Shown piece by piece: positions 33,269-42,264 of a stretch of DNA of 64,000 bases (positions are counted from its first letter, which is position 1; every line of letters starts with the position of its first letter). The DNA lies in contig NZ_FUZU01000001.1 in NCBI RefSeq assembly GCF_900167975.1, positions 1,398,580-1,462,579 on the forward strand, read 5' to 3'. The DNA is from Ohtaekwangia koreensis. GTDB lineage: Bacteria > Bacteroidota > Bacteroidia > Cytophagales > Cyclobacteriaceae. The notes below the pieces were generated by a model. That model did no database searches. It was not told where the DNA came from and saw nothing but the letters and a program-made list of their open reading frames with translations. The translations under genes were made by a program, and so were the position numbers.

Positions 33269-33768
33269 ACCCTGTTCAAACTAATTTCGAAATGCTCATT
33301 ACGCAGCACAAGGGAATTATCTATAAGGTGGCGAATGCTTATTGTAAAGATGCCGATGAGCGAAAAGATCTCGTTCAGGAAATTATCATTCAGTTGTGGA
33401 GGTCCTTTCCTTCGTATGATCAGGCATTTAAAGTTTCCACCTGGATGTATCGCGTGGCGTTGAATGTGGCTATATCTTTTTACAGAAGAGATTCCAGGAG
33501 AAAGAACGTTACTATAATTCTTTCTGACGATTTAATAGAAATTATACCAGACGATGAACCGAGTGAAACAGAAGGGCAGCTCTATCAGCTTCAGCAATTT
33601 ATTTCCGAGCTAAAGGAGTTGGACCGGGCGCTGATCATTTTATACCTGGAGGAGAAAAGTCAAAAGGAGATAGCGGATATTCTGGGGCTAAGTGAATCGA
33701 ATGTGTCTACAAAAGTAGATCGCATCAAACAGAAGCTAAAAAAGAGATTTTCATTAACGAATGAATGA
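33265..33768 (+). CDS. ECF-type RNA polymerase sigma factor
   Basis: 167 residues. Sigma region 2 (HKGIIYKVANAYCKDADERKDLVQEIIIQLWRSFPSYD, then KVSTWMYRVALNVAISFYRR, the -10 recognition and melting part) and region 4 (LDRALIILYLEEKSQKEIADILGLSESNVSTKVDRIKQKLKK, the -35 helix-turn-helix). Region 3 is missing, as in the ECF class. It is followed with an 8-base overlap by a membrane protein likely to restrain it. The ATG overlaps the stop of the micro-ORF upstream. Confidence 0.92.
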   Translation: MNPVQTNFEMLITQHKGIIYKVANAYCKDADERKDLVQEIIIQLWRSFPSYDQAFKVSTWMYRVALNVAISFYRRDSRRKNVTIILSDDLIEIIPDDEPSETEGQLYQLQQFISELKELDRALIILYLEEKSQKEIADILGLSESNVSTKVDRIKQKLKKRFSLTNE

Positions 33769-34414
33769 TATGGACGAGCTCGACTTGAAAAAAATCTGGC
33801 AGGGATACGATAAAAAAATCGATAAGATTTTACAGATCAACAAGCTGCAACTCAGTGCCATTCAAACGGAGAAGGCAGAGTCAAAGATACGCTCTTTTAA
33901 GAGGAACCATTTAGCCGTTATGCTCTTCGGTATAGTGTGGATACTATTTTTGGGATTTATACTATATCATGCGCATTCCAATATTTTCTTCACAGTTTCG
34001 GTAGGCATGATTATACTCTTCAACATATTCGCTGTGGCGCTATACCTTCGTCATATCATCATGTTGAATCAGATAGATATAGCAGGAAGTATCACGGACA
34101 CGCAAACTAAATTGATCCAGGTGCAAACATCGTATAGCCAGGTGGGGCGTGTGCTTCTTTTACAAACTCCATTTTACTGCACCTGGTGGTATACTGAGGA
34201 ACTTGTGAGGAGTGGAGGTTTTTTGTTTTGGGCTATTAACCTTTCAGTAGTAGCGATTCTTACAACATTGTCTGTTTACTTGTTCAGCAAATTATCTGAC
34301 AAGAATAAATCTGAGCATTGGGTAAAGCGTGTTGATAAATGGTTTGGTGCTGAAAAATTACAACAGGCGTCTTCGTTTCTTCAGGAAATAGAAAACTATA
34401 AAAAAGACGAGTAG
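33761..34414 (+). CDS. Membrane protein coupled to the ECF sigma gene, possible anti-sigma factor
   Basis: 217 residues. A cytoplasmic N-terminal part (LDLKKIWQGYDKKIDKILQINK, about 1-48) precedes hydrophobic helices near 53-70, 77-95 and 140-172 and a charged C-terminal part (about 175-217). The N-terminal LKKIWQ segment recurs in Bacteroidota proteins encoded next to sigma-70 ECF genes. There is no recognisable zinc-binding HxxxCxxC anti-sigma motif, so if it restrains the sigma factor it does so by another route. The gene overlaps the sigma-factor gene by eight bases. Confidence 0.6.
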   Translation: MNDMDELDLKKIWQGYDKKIDKILQINKLQLSAIQTEKAESKIRSFKRNHLAVMLFGIVWILFLGFILYHAHSNIFFTVSVGMIILFNIFAVALYLRHIIMLNQIDIAGSITDTQTKLIQVQTSYSQVGRVLLLQTPFYCTWWYTEELVRSGGFLFWAINLSVVAILTTLSVYLFSKLSDKNKSEHWVKRVDKWFGAEKLQQASSFLQEIENYKKDE

Positions 34415-34433
34415 TCTTTAATCCTATATACCT

Positions 34434-34458
34434 CGTCAGGTCAGCCGGAAACCTGACG
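34434..34458. terminator. Short hairpin after the sigma-factor operon
   Basis: Perfect arms CGTCAGGT / ACCTGACG with a 9-base loop, 20 bases past the stop codon; no U-tract, so a weak terminator or 3' stabiliser. Confidence 0.4.
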
Positions 34459-34549
34459 CTTCAGATATACCATGTTATAATCGTATTGTACTTCATTCAC
34501 AAATATGAGTGATGCTGATAAATCTATGTCTTAACCATTACTAAAAACT

Positions 34550-35140
34550 ATGAAAACTCAACAAAACAATTCCAGAGCATCTATTATTACAATCATCTTT
34601 TTAGCAACCGTATTGATGCTCGGAGCCTGTACAGAGAAGAAAGTTTCTGCGCAGCAAAACACGGCTACGGCATCAAAGGGTAAAGCACCGAAAATTGATA
34701 TTCACACTGCAGTTATCAGTGGAAATATAGAGGCACTTAAACAACATATAGCGGCCGGCACCAATATAAATGAGAAGGACCCGTTCGGAGGTTCAAGTCC
34801 TCTGATCTCTGCGACACTGTTCGGTAAAACTGAAATGGCTAAAATACTGATCGATGCCGGGGCTGATCTCAACTTTCAGAATAATGATGGTTCAACGGCA
34901 TTGCATACAGCTGCATTTTTTTGCCGACCAGAAATTGTAAAGTTGTTGCTGGACAAGAAAGCAGATAAGTCTATAAAAAATAAATACAACAGCACCGCGT
35001 ATGAATCTGTTGCCGGTGAATTCAAAGATGTGAAGAGTACATATGAGATGCTGGGAAAAATGCTTGCGCCCATGGGGCTTGTGCTTGACTTTCCCTATAT
35101 AGAAAAAACGAGACCGGAGATTGCCGCAATGTTGAAGTAA
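34550..35140 (+). CDS. Ankyrin-repeat lipoprotein
   Basis: 196 residues. Signal and lipobox IIFLATVLMLGAC (Cys near residue 27), a Thr/Ala/Lys linker, then about three ankyrin repeats (DIHTAVISGNIEALKQHIAAGTN; SSPLISATLFGKTEMAKILIDAGAD; STALHTAAFFCRPEIVKLLLDKKAD). The C-terminal 50 residues are helical. It is likely periplasmic and anchored to a membrane, acting in protein-protein contact. One base separates it from the acyltransferase gene, so the two are co-transcribed. Confidence 0.85.
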   Translation: MKTQQNNSRASIITIIFLATVLMLGACTEKKVSAQQNTATASKGKAPKIDIHTAVISGNIEALKQHIAAGTNINEKDPFGGSSPLISATLFGKTEMAKILIDAGADLNFQNNDGSTALHTAAFFCRPEIVKLLLDKKADKSIKNKYNSTAYESVAGEFKDVKSTYEMLGKMLAPMGLVLDFPYIEKTRPEIAAMLK

Positions 35141-35141
35141 T

Positions 35142-36197
35142 ATGCAAGCATATAGCAGACGATACGACATTGATTGGTTACGGGTGATCACTATAGGTTT
35201 ACTCCTCGTGTATCATGTAGCAATCGGTTTTCAAGCCTGGGGTATTATGATTGGATTTATAGTAAGCAAGGGCACATGGGAATCTTTGTGGATTCCCATG
35301 ACGATGCTAAATGTATGGCGAATTCCGCTTTTGTTTTTTGTATCCGGTATGGGAGTATATTTTGCGATTCAGAATAGAAACTGGAAACAACTACTCATAG
35401 AGCGTGGAGGCCGGCTTCTTATACCCTTCGTGTTTGGTATTTTTGTAATTGCCCCCATTCACGTATATATATGGCAACATTACTACCAATTGCCGTCAAA
35501 CTATATTTACGGACCAGCGCACTTATGGTTTTTAGGGAATATCTTTGCTTATGTTGTGATTCTGTTACCAGTTTTCTTTTATCTGAAAAAAAATGAAGAA
35601 GGACGAATTGTTATCGGTATAAAAAGGCTTTTGAGTAATCCGCTTGGCCTGCTGGTGATTATCCTAACATTTATAGCGGAAGTAGTATTTATTGATCCGC
35701 ATCCTTATGAAATGTATGCTATGACCTGGCACGGGTTTGTACTTGGGCTGCTGGCGTTTTTCTTTGGTTTTTGCTTTGTGTTAAGCGGTCCGGTTTTTTG
35801 GAACATGATGTTGAAATGGCGATGGCTGTTTTTGATAGTGGCCAGTATACTTTTTAGGTATCGGTTAACTCAATTTCAAATGCATGTGCCTGCTCATCTG
35901 TTGGCTATCGAGTCTTGTGTCTGGATCTTTTCAGTTTTCGCATTTGGCTATAAATATCTGAACCATCCCGGTAGAACGCTGCGTTACCTGAGTGAGGCTG
36001 CATACCCGGTATATATACTGCATATGATATTTCTGTTCCTGGGATCGATGCTCATATTTCCGCTGACGATAGCCGTACAGCTTCAGTTTACTTTCGTATT
36101 GCTGTTTACGGCTATAGGGTGCTTTGTGTTTTATGAATTGTTCATTCGAAGAATAAATATCATCAGACCTCTATTCGGGTTGAAGATGAAAAAATGA
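35142..36197 (+). CDS. Acyltransferase-3 family membrane protein
   Basis: 351 residues with about ten hydrophobic segments. It starts MQAYSRRYDIDWLRVITIGLLLVYH; the DIDWLR and following His are the usual acyltransferase_3 opening. A second conserved region is YIYGPAHLWFLGNIF, and SEAAYPVYILHMIF near the end also fits. Members O-acylate cell-surface polysaccharides or lipids, or modify small glycans (OafA, NolX, OpgC-like). The acceptor is unknown. It is co-transcribed with the ankyrin lipoprotein. Confidence 0.85.
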   Translation: MQAYSRRYDIDWLRVITIGLLLVYHVAIGFQAWGIMIGFIVSKGTWESLWIPMTMLNVWRIPLLFFVSGMGVYFAIQNRNWKQLLIERGGRLLIPFVFGIFVIAPIHVYIWQHYYQLPSNYIYGPAHLWFLGNIFAYVVILLPVFFYLKKNEEGRIVIGIKRLLSNPLGLLVIILTFIAEVVFIDPHPYEMYAMTWHGFVLGLLAFFFGFCFVLSGPVFWNMMLKWRWLFLIVASILFRYRLTQFQMHVPAHLLAIESCVWIFSVFAFGYKYLNHPGRTLRYLSEAAYPVYILHMIFLFLGSMLIFPLTIAVQLQFTFVLLFTAIGCFVFYELFIRRINIIRPLFGLKMKK

Positions 36198-36227
36198 TGT
36201 GCGGAGTGAATAGCAAGTATATAGAGA

Positions 36228-36261
36228 CCATGACGGTGGAGCGAATGCCATCGTCATGGTA
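36228..36261. terminator. Bidirectional terminator-like hairpin
   Basis: 13-base arms (36228-36240 and 36249-36261; ACCATGACG pairs with CGTCATGGT, then one G-T pair and three more pairs) with an 8-base loop between two convergent genes. Confidence 0.55.
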
Positions 36262-36272
36262 TATAGTGTGAA

Positions 36273-37619
36273 TTATAATTCTAAGCCAATCCTGCGTGAC
36301 AAGTCAGAGCTAAAGACATTGTTGGGATCATATTTCCGTTTGATCTCAAGCCATTCCTTGTACTGTGGATACATTGCTTTGAAAGTGGCTTCATCCAGGT
36401 AAGCGTCTTTACCTAAATATATACGTCCTCCCATAGACAATACCATCTGGTCGAGCTTCTGTGTAAAGGGCTTCAGTTGATCTTTGATCGGAAAGTCAAT
36501 CGCGAAAGTATAGCCTTCAAACGGGAAGGACAATAATCCTCCCTGACCTTTACCGAATTTCTTGAGTACATTCAGAAAGGGAACGCAATTACTTTTCGTT
36601 ATCTCTGTAAGGATCTTTCTGATATTTTCTCTGCCATTCTCCATCGGTATAACAAACTGGTATTGTATAAAGCCACGCTTGCCATAGCCTCGATTCCAGT
36701 TGTTGATCATATCCAACGGATAAAAAAACTTGTCGTAATGCGCAATGGGTTTGCCACCCTTTTGCATGATATATAGCGCAGTATTTAAAACTTTAACGGA
36801 AAGTGTATTCAGTGAAAAGCTCGGCAGATAAAAAGGAACGCTGAGTTTAGCTTTCTTGCCAAGCTTTAGCGGATCAGCTTTAAGATTTGCAGGGAGGTCG
36901 GCAAGTTTAGCATGATTGCCCATTGTTAACACACCGCGACCGAGGCTTGCTCCCTTTGCCATTGAATCAAGCCACGCAACGGAGGAGCTGTAGTCTTTAT
37001 CACTTTCATCTATAGCGTCAAGCATGGCATCCAGATTTTTGGCAGCCACAGCTTTCTGTACAAAATACGTTGTCTCAATTTTTCGAAGTTGAATTCTGGC
37101 CGTGAGAATTGTACCCAGCAACCCGAGTCCGCCAAAATTAGCCCAGAAGAGATCGCTGTTTTCTTCGCGACTCGCTTTTAGAATGCGGCCATCCGCAAGC
37201 ATGATCGTGAAATCATAAACACAATTTACAAAGGAGCCATCGGCATGATGCGCTTTGCCATGAACATCGTTGGCTATAGCACCGCCAATCGTTATATACT
37301 TTGTGCCCGGAGTAATCATCGGGAACCATCCGCGTGGAGCAAGATATTGAATGATGTCTTCGAGGTTCGCACCAGCTTCACATTCTAATATACCTTTCTC
37401 TTGATCGAATGAAATAAAGCGATTGAGTTTTTCCATTTTCACAACGGAGCGATTCAGGTTCGTAGCCTGATCGGCATAACTTCTACCAAGACCGCGAGGC
37501 AGAAGTTTATCGAGGGTCAATGTTCCCTTTACATCTTGAATGGTGCGCGGGTAAACAACTTTACTGGTGTTGGCAGGGATATTTCCCCAGCCGGAGAGGG
37601 TTTCTTCTTGAGGGTGCAT
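36273..37619 (-). CDS. FAD-binding oxidase, DprE1/decaprenylphosphoryl-ribose-oxidase-like
   Basis: 448 residues of the PCMH/vanillyl-alcohol-oxidase type. The FAD-binding half includes LLPRGLGRSYADQATN, ILECEAGANLEDIIQYLAPRGWFPMITPGTKYITIGGAIANDVHGK and FGGLGLLGTIL; the ALO-type C-terminal part ends RKYDPNNVFSSDLSRRIGL. The His-Gly-Lys motif after the GGAIANDVHG stretch marks FAD attachment or binding in this family. DprE1 oxidises decaprenyl-phospho-ribose in mycobacteria; in Bacteroidota the substrate is unknown. No DprE2-like dehydrogenase gene is next to it. Confidence 0.78.
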   Translation of the reverse strand: MHPQEETLSGWGNIPANTSKVVYPRTIQDVKGTLTLDKLLPRGLGRSYADQATNLNRSVVKMEKLNRFISFDQEKGILECEAGANLEDIIQYLAPRGWFPMITPGTKYITIGGAIANDVHGKAHHADGSFVNCVYDFTIMLADGRILKASREENSDLFWANFGGLGLLGTILTARIQLRKIETTYFVQKAVAAKNLDAMLDAIDESDKDYSSSVAWLDSMAKGASLGRGVLTMGNHAKLADLPANLKADPLKLGKKAKLSVPFYLPSFSLNTLSVKVLNTALYIMQKGGKPIAHYDKFFYPLDMINNWNRGYGKRGFIQYQFVIPMENGRENIRKILTEITKSNCVPFLNVLKKFGKGQGGLLSFPFEGYTFAIDFPIKDQLKPFTQKLDQMVLSMGGRIYLGKDAYLDEATFKAMYPQYKEWLEIKRKYDPNNVFSSDLSRRIGLEL

Positions 37620-37655
37620 ATTTTAACAAACTATAGACGATGCGAAAATAACAGT

Positions 37656-38669
37656 TTATTCCGATTGATTGACCGAAGTCTCCAGATCAACTTCCGGTAA
37701 CGATCTAAATTCACTGGGAGTCATTCTATCTTTTTTCTTGAAGTAGGTATAGAAGGATGACAAGCTGTTAAAGCCACATTCAAAAGCAACGGCCGCTACT
37801 TTCATATCGGTTTCGCGTAGTATTTTTTTTACTTCATCCAAACGTAATGAGTTGATATACTCCGGGAAGCCTGTTCCTGTTTCCTGATTAATGATATGAG
37901 ACAGTTTATGCGTGTGCATATTGGTCAGCGTAGCAAGTTTGGGTAGTGTGAGCTCGGGGTCTTTAAATAGCTTTTTGGAAAGAATCTCTTCCGACAATTG
38001 TTCGAAAAGTGCGCGCGTCTCCTGGACAATCGCCTTGGGGTGATTATTTTTCTTTGCTATAGGTTCGAAAAGCTCCTTGTAAAAACGAATGCTCAGGTAG
38101 CTGATTAGATAAACCATAATGGAGAAGCCGATCGAAATGCCGATGATGCAAAGAAAATTCATGGAGAAAAATGTGAGCAGCAATACAACGGTACCCATAC
38201 TGCCGAGTAGGGCATAGAGCCAGATTTTTTTTCGGGAGGGTGATTCCGTATGATAAACAAGAATGCTGCTGGCAACTATATATAGGATGATATAGCCTGC
38301 AATGGCCAGGAGGTGAAGCCTGCAAACATTCATCTGGTAAACAAGCGGAAGGAAGGGAGGGATTAACTGGATCAGTTCCGTAAAGCCTGCTTTGAAATCT
38401 GAGTTTAGAAACGCGCGACTGTAAAAAAACGTAAGCGGACCGATCAACGCCAGCGATGTTAACGATATACTGTTAAAGTGAAGACTGTTGCCATCGGCCA
38501 GGAACAGGTAAAGCGAATCTGCCAGGAAGAAAATCAGAAAGAGATTCAATGCGACCAGGATCAGGTTCGCGGTTACTTTCCGGAGTTGTGATGTTAGAAC
38601 ATATATACTCAGAAACAGGCTCTGAAGAATTCCATAACCTCCCAGGAGGACCATAATGGCTGATGTCAT
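37656..38669 (-). CDS. Membrane-bound AraC-family transcriptional regulator
   Basis: 337 residues. Seven hydrophobic segments fill about 1-205. The AraC DNA-binding domain lies at about 230-325: KDPELTLPKLATLTNMHTHKLSHIIN is the first helix-turn-helix and ETDMKVAAVAFECGFNSLSSFYTYFKKKDRMTPSEFR the second, with the usual signature. This 7TM-AraC layout occurs in Bacteroidota and lets the regulator read a membrane or envelope signal. The target is not evident; the oxidase gene downstream and the divergent PD40 gene are candidates. Confidence 0.85.
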   Translation of the reverse strand: MTSAIMVLLGGYGILQSLFLSIYVLTSQLRKVTANLILVALNLFLIFFLADSLYLFLADGNSLHFNSISLTSLALIGPLTFFYSRAFLNSDFKAGFTELIQLIPPFLPLVYQMNVCRLHLLAIAGYIILYIVASSILVYHTESPSRKKIWLYALLGSMGTVVLLLTFFSMNFLCIIGISIGFSIMVYLISYLSIRFYKELFEPIAKKNNHPKAIVQETRALFEQLSEEILSKKLFKDPELTLPKLATLTNMHTHKLSHIINQETGTGFPEYINSLRLDEVKKILRETDMKVAAVAFECGFNSLSSFYTYFKKKDRMTPSEFRSLPEVDLETSVNQSE

Positions 38670-38815
38670 AATGTAAAGCGTTGTTCAGGATAACGATTCT
38701 CAGCACACGAGGTTTTGGTAAAATGTCCTTTTTATTGCTGAAAAAAGTAGTTCAGGTTTATAAATCTGAAAGATAATCAATCATTCAGGTGCCTACTTAC
38801 GCTCAAAAAATAAGT

Positions 38816-40486
38816 ATGAAGAAACTGATTCTCGCGGGATGTTCTCTGATCTTTTCACAAATTCTGTTCGCACAGGCTATACGCATCACCGATACACCGC
38901 ACCCCAAAAATGAAACGTTTGGATTTTCGATGAACAAAGCCCGCGACCAGGCTTTCTATGTGTGGTCGCATGGTGGACGCGATACGTTGAGCATTTATAG
39001 TGTCACCAGGAAAAAAGGGAAATGGCAGAAACCTGTTACCGCATCCTTTTCATCAAAACCTGGTGTGTGGAAAGACATCGATCCGTTTATTACGCCGGAT
39101 GGCAAGCAGGTATATTTTCAATCGAACCGGCCGGTCACTCCGGGAGGTTCTGTCAGCAAGCAATTTGATATCTGGATGGTTTCAAAAACGGAGAAGGGAT
39201 GGAGTGAGGCGCAGCATCTCGGTAATGTTGTTAACTCCGATAGCTCGGAATCTTTTGCATCCGTAACCGACTCGCGTACACTATACTTTGGCTCAGGGCG
39301 GAAAGGAAGCTATGGCAAACTCGATATCTTTTCGTCAACCTTGAAAGATGGTGTGAGACAAGTGCCGGTAAACATAGGCATGACGATCAATACCACCCAT
39401 TACGATACAAATCCATTTATAGCGCACGATGAAAGCTTTCTGATCTTCTCAACGGAAATCGATGGAAACTACGGTGATAACGATCTGTATATAAGTTTTA
39501 ATATCGGGGGAAAATGGACAAAGCCCTGGAATCTGGGAAATAATGTAAACTCATCTATCTCCGAGTTTTGTCCCTTTATGCTTCCGGGAGAAGATACACT
39601 ATACTTTGCGCGCCTCGATAAGAAGAAACGCTTTAAGGAAGACTTGTACAAAGTATATCTCCCTGTACAATCTTTGAAACAACGCGTGATGTATAAAGCA
39701 ACCATCTTTGAAGATGGATTGATCTCAACGGGGAACACCATGAGCGTTGCCTTTGAACCGGATGGCAAGACGGTATATGTAGCGCGGTCGAACAGTAACC
39801 GTTCCGTTGTAAAGCTATTTCAATCTACATTAATCAATGGAAAATGGTCTGAGCCTTCGGTGGTTCCGTTCTCGGAGAATTTTCCGTTTACCGGATTGCC
39901 CTTTATAATACCCGATGGTAGTAAAATGATTTTCACTGTAGAAGACAAATCCAAAGACCTGTGGATAAGTGATAAAACGGCTGATGGTTGGGGAAAGCCT
40001 TATCCACTTCCCGGAAAAGTAAACAACAATGGATATGGCGAGTACTTCGCTACTACAAGCAATCAGGGCACGCTATATTTCTCATCAGAACGTGGAAGTA
40101 GTAAGTGTGATATATACAAGTCAGTACGTGTAAACGGTGAATGGCAAGAGCCTGTAAAAGTGGAAGGCATCAATACAGATGTCTCCGAATCGAATCCCTG
40201 GATTGCGCCTGATGAGAGCTATATGATCTTTATGTCAGATCGTCCAGATGGGTTTGGAGCCTTTGATCTATACATCAGTTACAACGAAAACGAAACGTGG
40301 AGTATACCGCAAAATTTAGGCCCCGAAGTCAATACCGATGTTAATGACTTTCAACCGGCCATGAGTCCGGATGGTAAATATTTTTACTTTACGCGTACAG
40401 CATGGCCTTCTGGTATTGACAGACGAATCGGGCGTGAAGATGTATACAGGATAGATGCACGCATATTGTCCTTGAAGAAAAAATAG
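38816..40486 (+). CDS. Exported PD40 (WD40-like) beta-propeller protein
   Basis: 556 residues from ATG 38816, giving a signal peptide (MKKLILAGCSLIFSQILFAQ); a GTG nine codons upstream is less likely. Repeated PD40-type blades: ITPDGKQVYFQSNRP, DSRTLYFGSGRKG, ESFLIFSTEIDGNYGDNDLYIS, PDGSKMIFTVEDKS, NQGTLYFSSERGS, PDESYMIFMSDRPDGFGAFDLYIS and SPDGKYFYFTRTAWP. Propellers of this type bind proteins or glycans in the periplasm or at the surface, and some are TolB-like or linked to T9SS accessory proteins. No enzymatic motif is seen. It is transcribed alone, opposite to the AraC regulator. Confidence 0.8.
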   Translation: MKKLILAGCSLIFSQILFAQAIRITDTPHPKNETFGFSMNKARDQAFYVWSHGGRDTLSIYSVTRKKGKWQKPVTASFSSKPGVWKDIDPFITPDGKQVYFQSNRPVTPGGSVSKQFDIWMVSKTEKGWSEAQHLGNVVNSDSSESFASVTDSRTLYFGSGRKGSYGKLDIFSSTLKDGVRQVPVNIGMTINTTHYDTNPFIAHDESFLIFSTEIDGNYGDNDLYISFNIGGKWTKPWNLGNNVNSSISEFCPFMLPGEDTLYFARLDKKKRFKEDLYKVYLPVQSLKQRVMYKATIFEDGLISTGNTMSVAFEPDGKTVYVARSNSNRSVVKLFQSTLINGKWSEPSVVPFSENFPFTGLPFIIPDGSKMIFTVEDKSKDLWISDKTADGWGKPYPLPGKVNNNGYGEYFATTSNQGTLYFSSERGSSKCDIYKSVRVNGEWQEPVKVEGINTDVSESNPWIAPDESYMIFMSDRPDGFGAFDLYISYNENETWSIPQNLGPEVNTDVNDFQPAMSPDGKYFYFTRTAWPSGIDRRIGREDVYRIDARILSLKKK

Positions 40487-40491
40487 CTACG

Positions 40492-42264
40492 CTATAATTT
40501 GGGTGTAAACCAAAGGAATCCGAAAGCCAATAGCAACGCCAGGAAGAAAATCAGCGGAGATACAGATTTATATACTGTATGCTTAGTATTCATTGATTTC
40601 GTTTCAGTGACACTATATTGTTTTGAAACGCTGATCCGGTTGCTTGCCTCGAGCGATTTCCAGGAATCCTTCTTCGATATATAGTATGGGAGTTGTACGG
40701 AGTCCGGGGTGGAGAGTGTATGCCATCCCGGATTACCGGCCCAGGTCGTGGCATGCCAAACGTCATCGATGCGTATATCTTCCATTAGCGGCAGATGTAT
40801 ACTATCATCTTGCAGAGTAAGGTTATTTCCGTTTGTAATTAATTCAATGTCGATTGGCTGATCCGGATATACCGGAAATGTATTTGTGATAGTTAGAGTA
40901 CTGTTTACAGTTTTACTTCTGGAGATTTGTTCCAGTACCGGTGACCAGATTTTGCTATACCCTAATGAATCGCCTCGCAGAATAAGTGGATATGTACTTT
41001 GCAGCAACTGGAATCCTGCTTTACCAAAACCTTTATTGGTAAAGCCCGATAACACTCCACGCTTATTTTGAATGATGGCTTGAAGTGAAGCTGCATCGGA
41101 AAAAATGAAAGGCGCAACGGAAAGGGTACTGCTTTGCTTACCCGATAGTAACAGGTGCGTTGTGTCACTTTTTAAAGGAATCGTTTTCCAGGGAAAGAGT
41201 TTATGAAAGTTCCGATTGGTAACGGAAGTCTCCTGCACCAGAACGATAACGCCCAGTCCTTCTGCCACGGCATCTTCAAGTGCCTTTATCTCGGTTGGCG
41301 GCAGGGCCTGCAATGTCTCGGTATCGAGTATAACCAGATCAAAAACTGATAGCGTTCTCTTCGCCAGCTGTGTGATGTTAACTGCATCATGATTTATATA
41401 CTCGTATCGGAAAATGTTTTTGGATAACTGTGAGCGCAGCACAACGCTATGATTCTTCTTTGAAAGAAAACTTTTCAGGTACTGGGTTTCAAACGAAGGC
41501 TGCTGCTGAAGGAAGAGTGTTTTATAGGGAGTGCCTTCATTGACTATCACCGGAAAATCCTCTGTTAAGGTTTGCCCGTTTTGTTTTGATGTGAGCTGGT
41601 ATATAAACTTGCCGGCTTGCTTGGGGATAAACGTTAATGCAAAAGAGCGATTGCCCGTACCGGCGGTTAGCGTTACAGAATCTTCCACACCTGCCGGGGA
41701 ACGAAGGGAAAGCGTTACCGGGTTTTCTTTCAGGGTATATATACCGTTAATTTTACTTTCACGGTTTGTGAAAATATTCTCCGGAATATGAAGCGCTGTA
41801 ACTCCGGAAGGAAGCTGTCCTGGAATATAGTGGACGGAGGAATCGTTGATCTGCTTCCACGCAAAGGCTGGTAATCCATTACCAAGGATAGCTCTGACTT
41901 CATTCGCGATGGGAGCTATACCGTTTAGCGATGCAATTCTTTTGGAATGCATATAGGGCATGGCATCTGCCAGATGGAAGAATTGTAAGTTTTTATTTAT
42001 AGCGAAAAGACTATCGGCTTGTTTCTTCTCGTAACCTTCTGTGAGCAATACAACGCTGAGTTCTTCGTCTGCCTTTAGGGCGGGCCTTAAGAACAATCCG
42101 ATGAGCGCGGCTATCAATACGACCACGGCAATCAGTCGTAAAACCTTGAAGCGCATGTTTCGCTTATACTCCTTCCAGAGTAAATATATACCGAGCAGAA
42201 TCAGTATCCCCGGAAACCACCAGCCGTCCAGTACAGGTTGCGTCACCATGGTATGATCACTCAT
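40492..42264 (-). CDS. Large membrane protein, last gene of the MoxR/BatA operon
   Basis: 590 residues. Two N-terminal helices (about 13-28 and 38-60) and one C-terminal helix (about 568-587) frame a long extracytoplasmic part. That part contains a glutamine-amidotransferase-like core without clear catalytic residues (VFDLVILDTETLQALPPTEIKALEDAVAEGLGVIVLVQ) and Ig-like stretches (IDIELITNGNNL, KAGKFIYQLTSKQ). Function unknown; homologues end the same operon in related genomes. The start overlaps the DUF4175 stop by four bases. Confidence 0.65.
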   Translation of the reverse strand: MSDHTMVTQPVLDGWWFPGILILLGIYLLWKEYKRNMRFKVLRLIAVVVLIAALIGLFLRPALKADEELSVVLLTEGYEKKQADSLFAINKNLQFFHLADAMPYMHSKRIASLNGIAPIANEVRAILGNGLPAFAWKQINDSSVHYIPGQLPSGVTALHIPENIFTNRESKINGIYTLKENPVTLSLRSPAGVEDSVTLTAGTGNRSFALTFIPKQAGKFIYQLTSKQNGQTLTEDFPVIVNEGTPYKTLFLQQQPSFETQYLKSFLSKKNHSVVLRSQLSKNIFRYEYINHDAVNITQLAKRTLSVFDLVILDTETLQALPPTEIKALEDAVAEGLGVIVLVQETSVTNRNFHKLFPWKTIPLKSDTTHLLLSGKQSSTLSVAPFIFSDAASLQAIIQNKRGVLSGFTNKGFGKAGFQLLQSTYPLILRGDSLGYSKIWSPVLEQISRSKTVNSTLTITNTFPVYPDQPIDIELITNGNNLTLQDDSIHLPLMEDIRIDDVWHATTWAGNPGWHTLSTPDSVQLPYYISKKDSWKSLEASNRISVSKQYSVTETKSMNTKHTVYKSVSPLIFFLALLLAFGFLWFTPKL

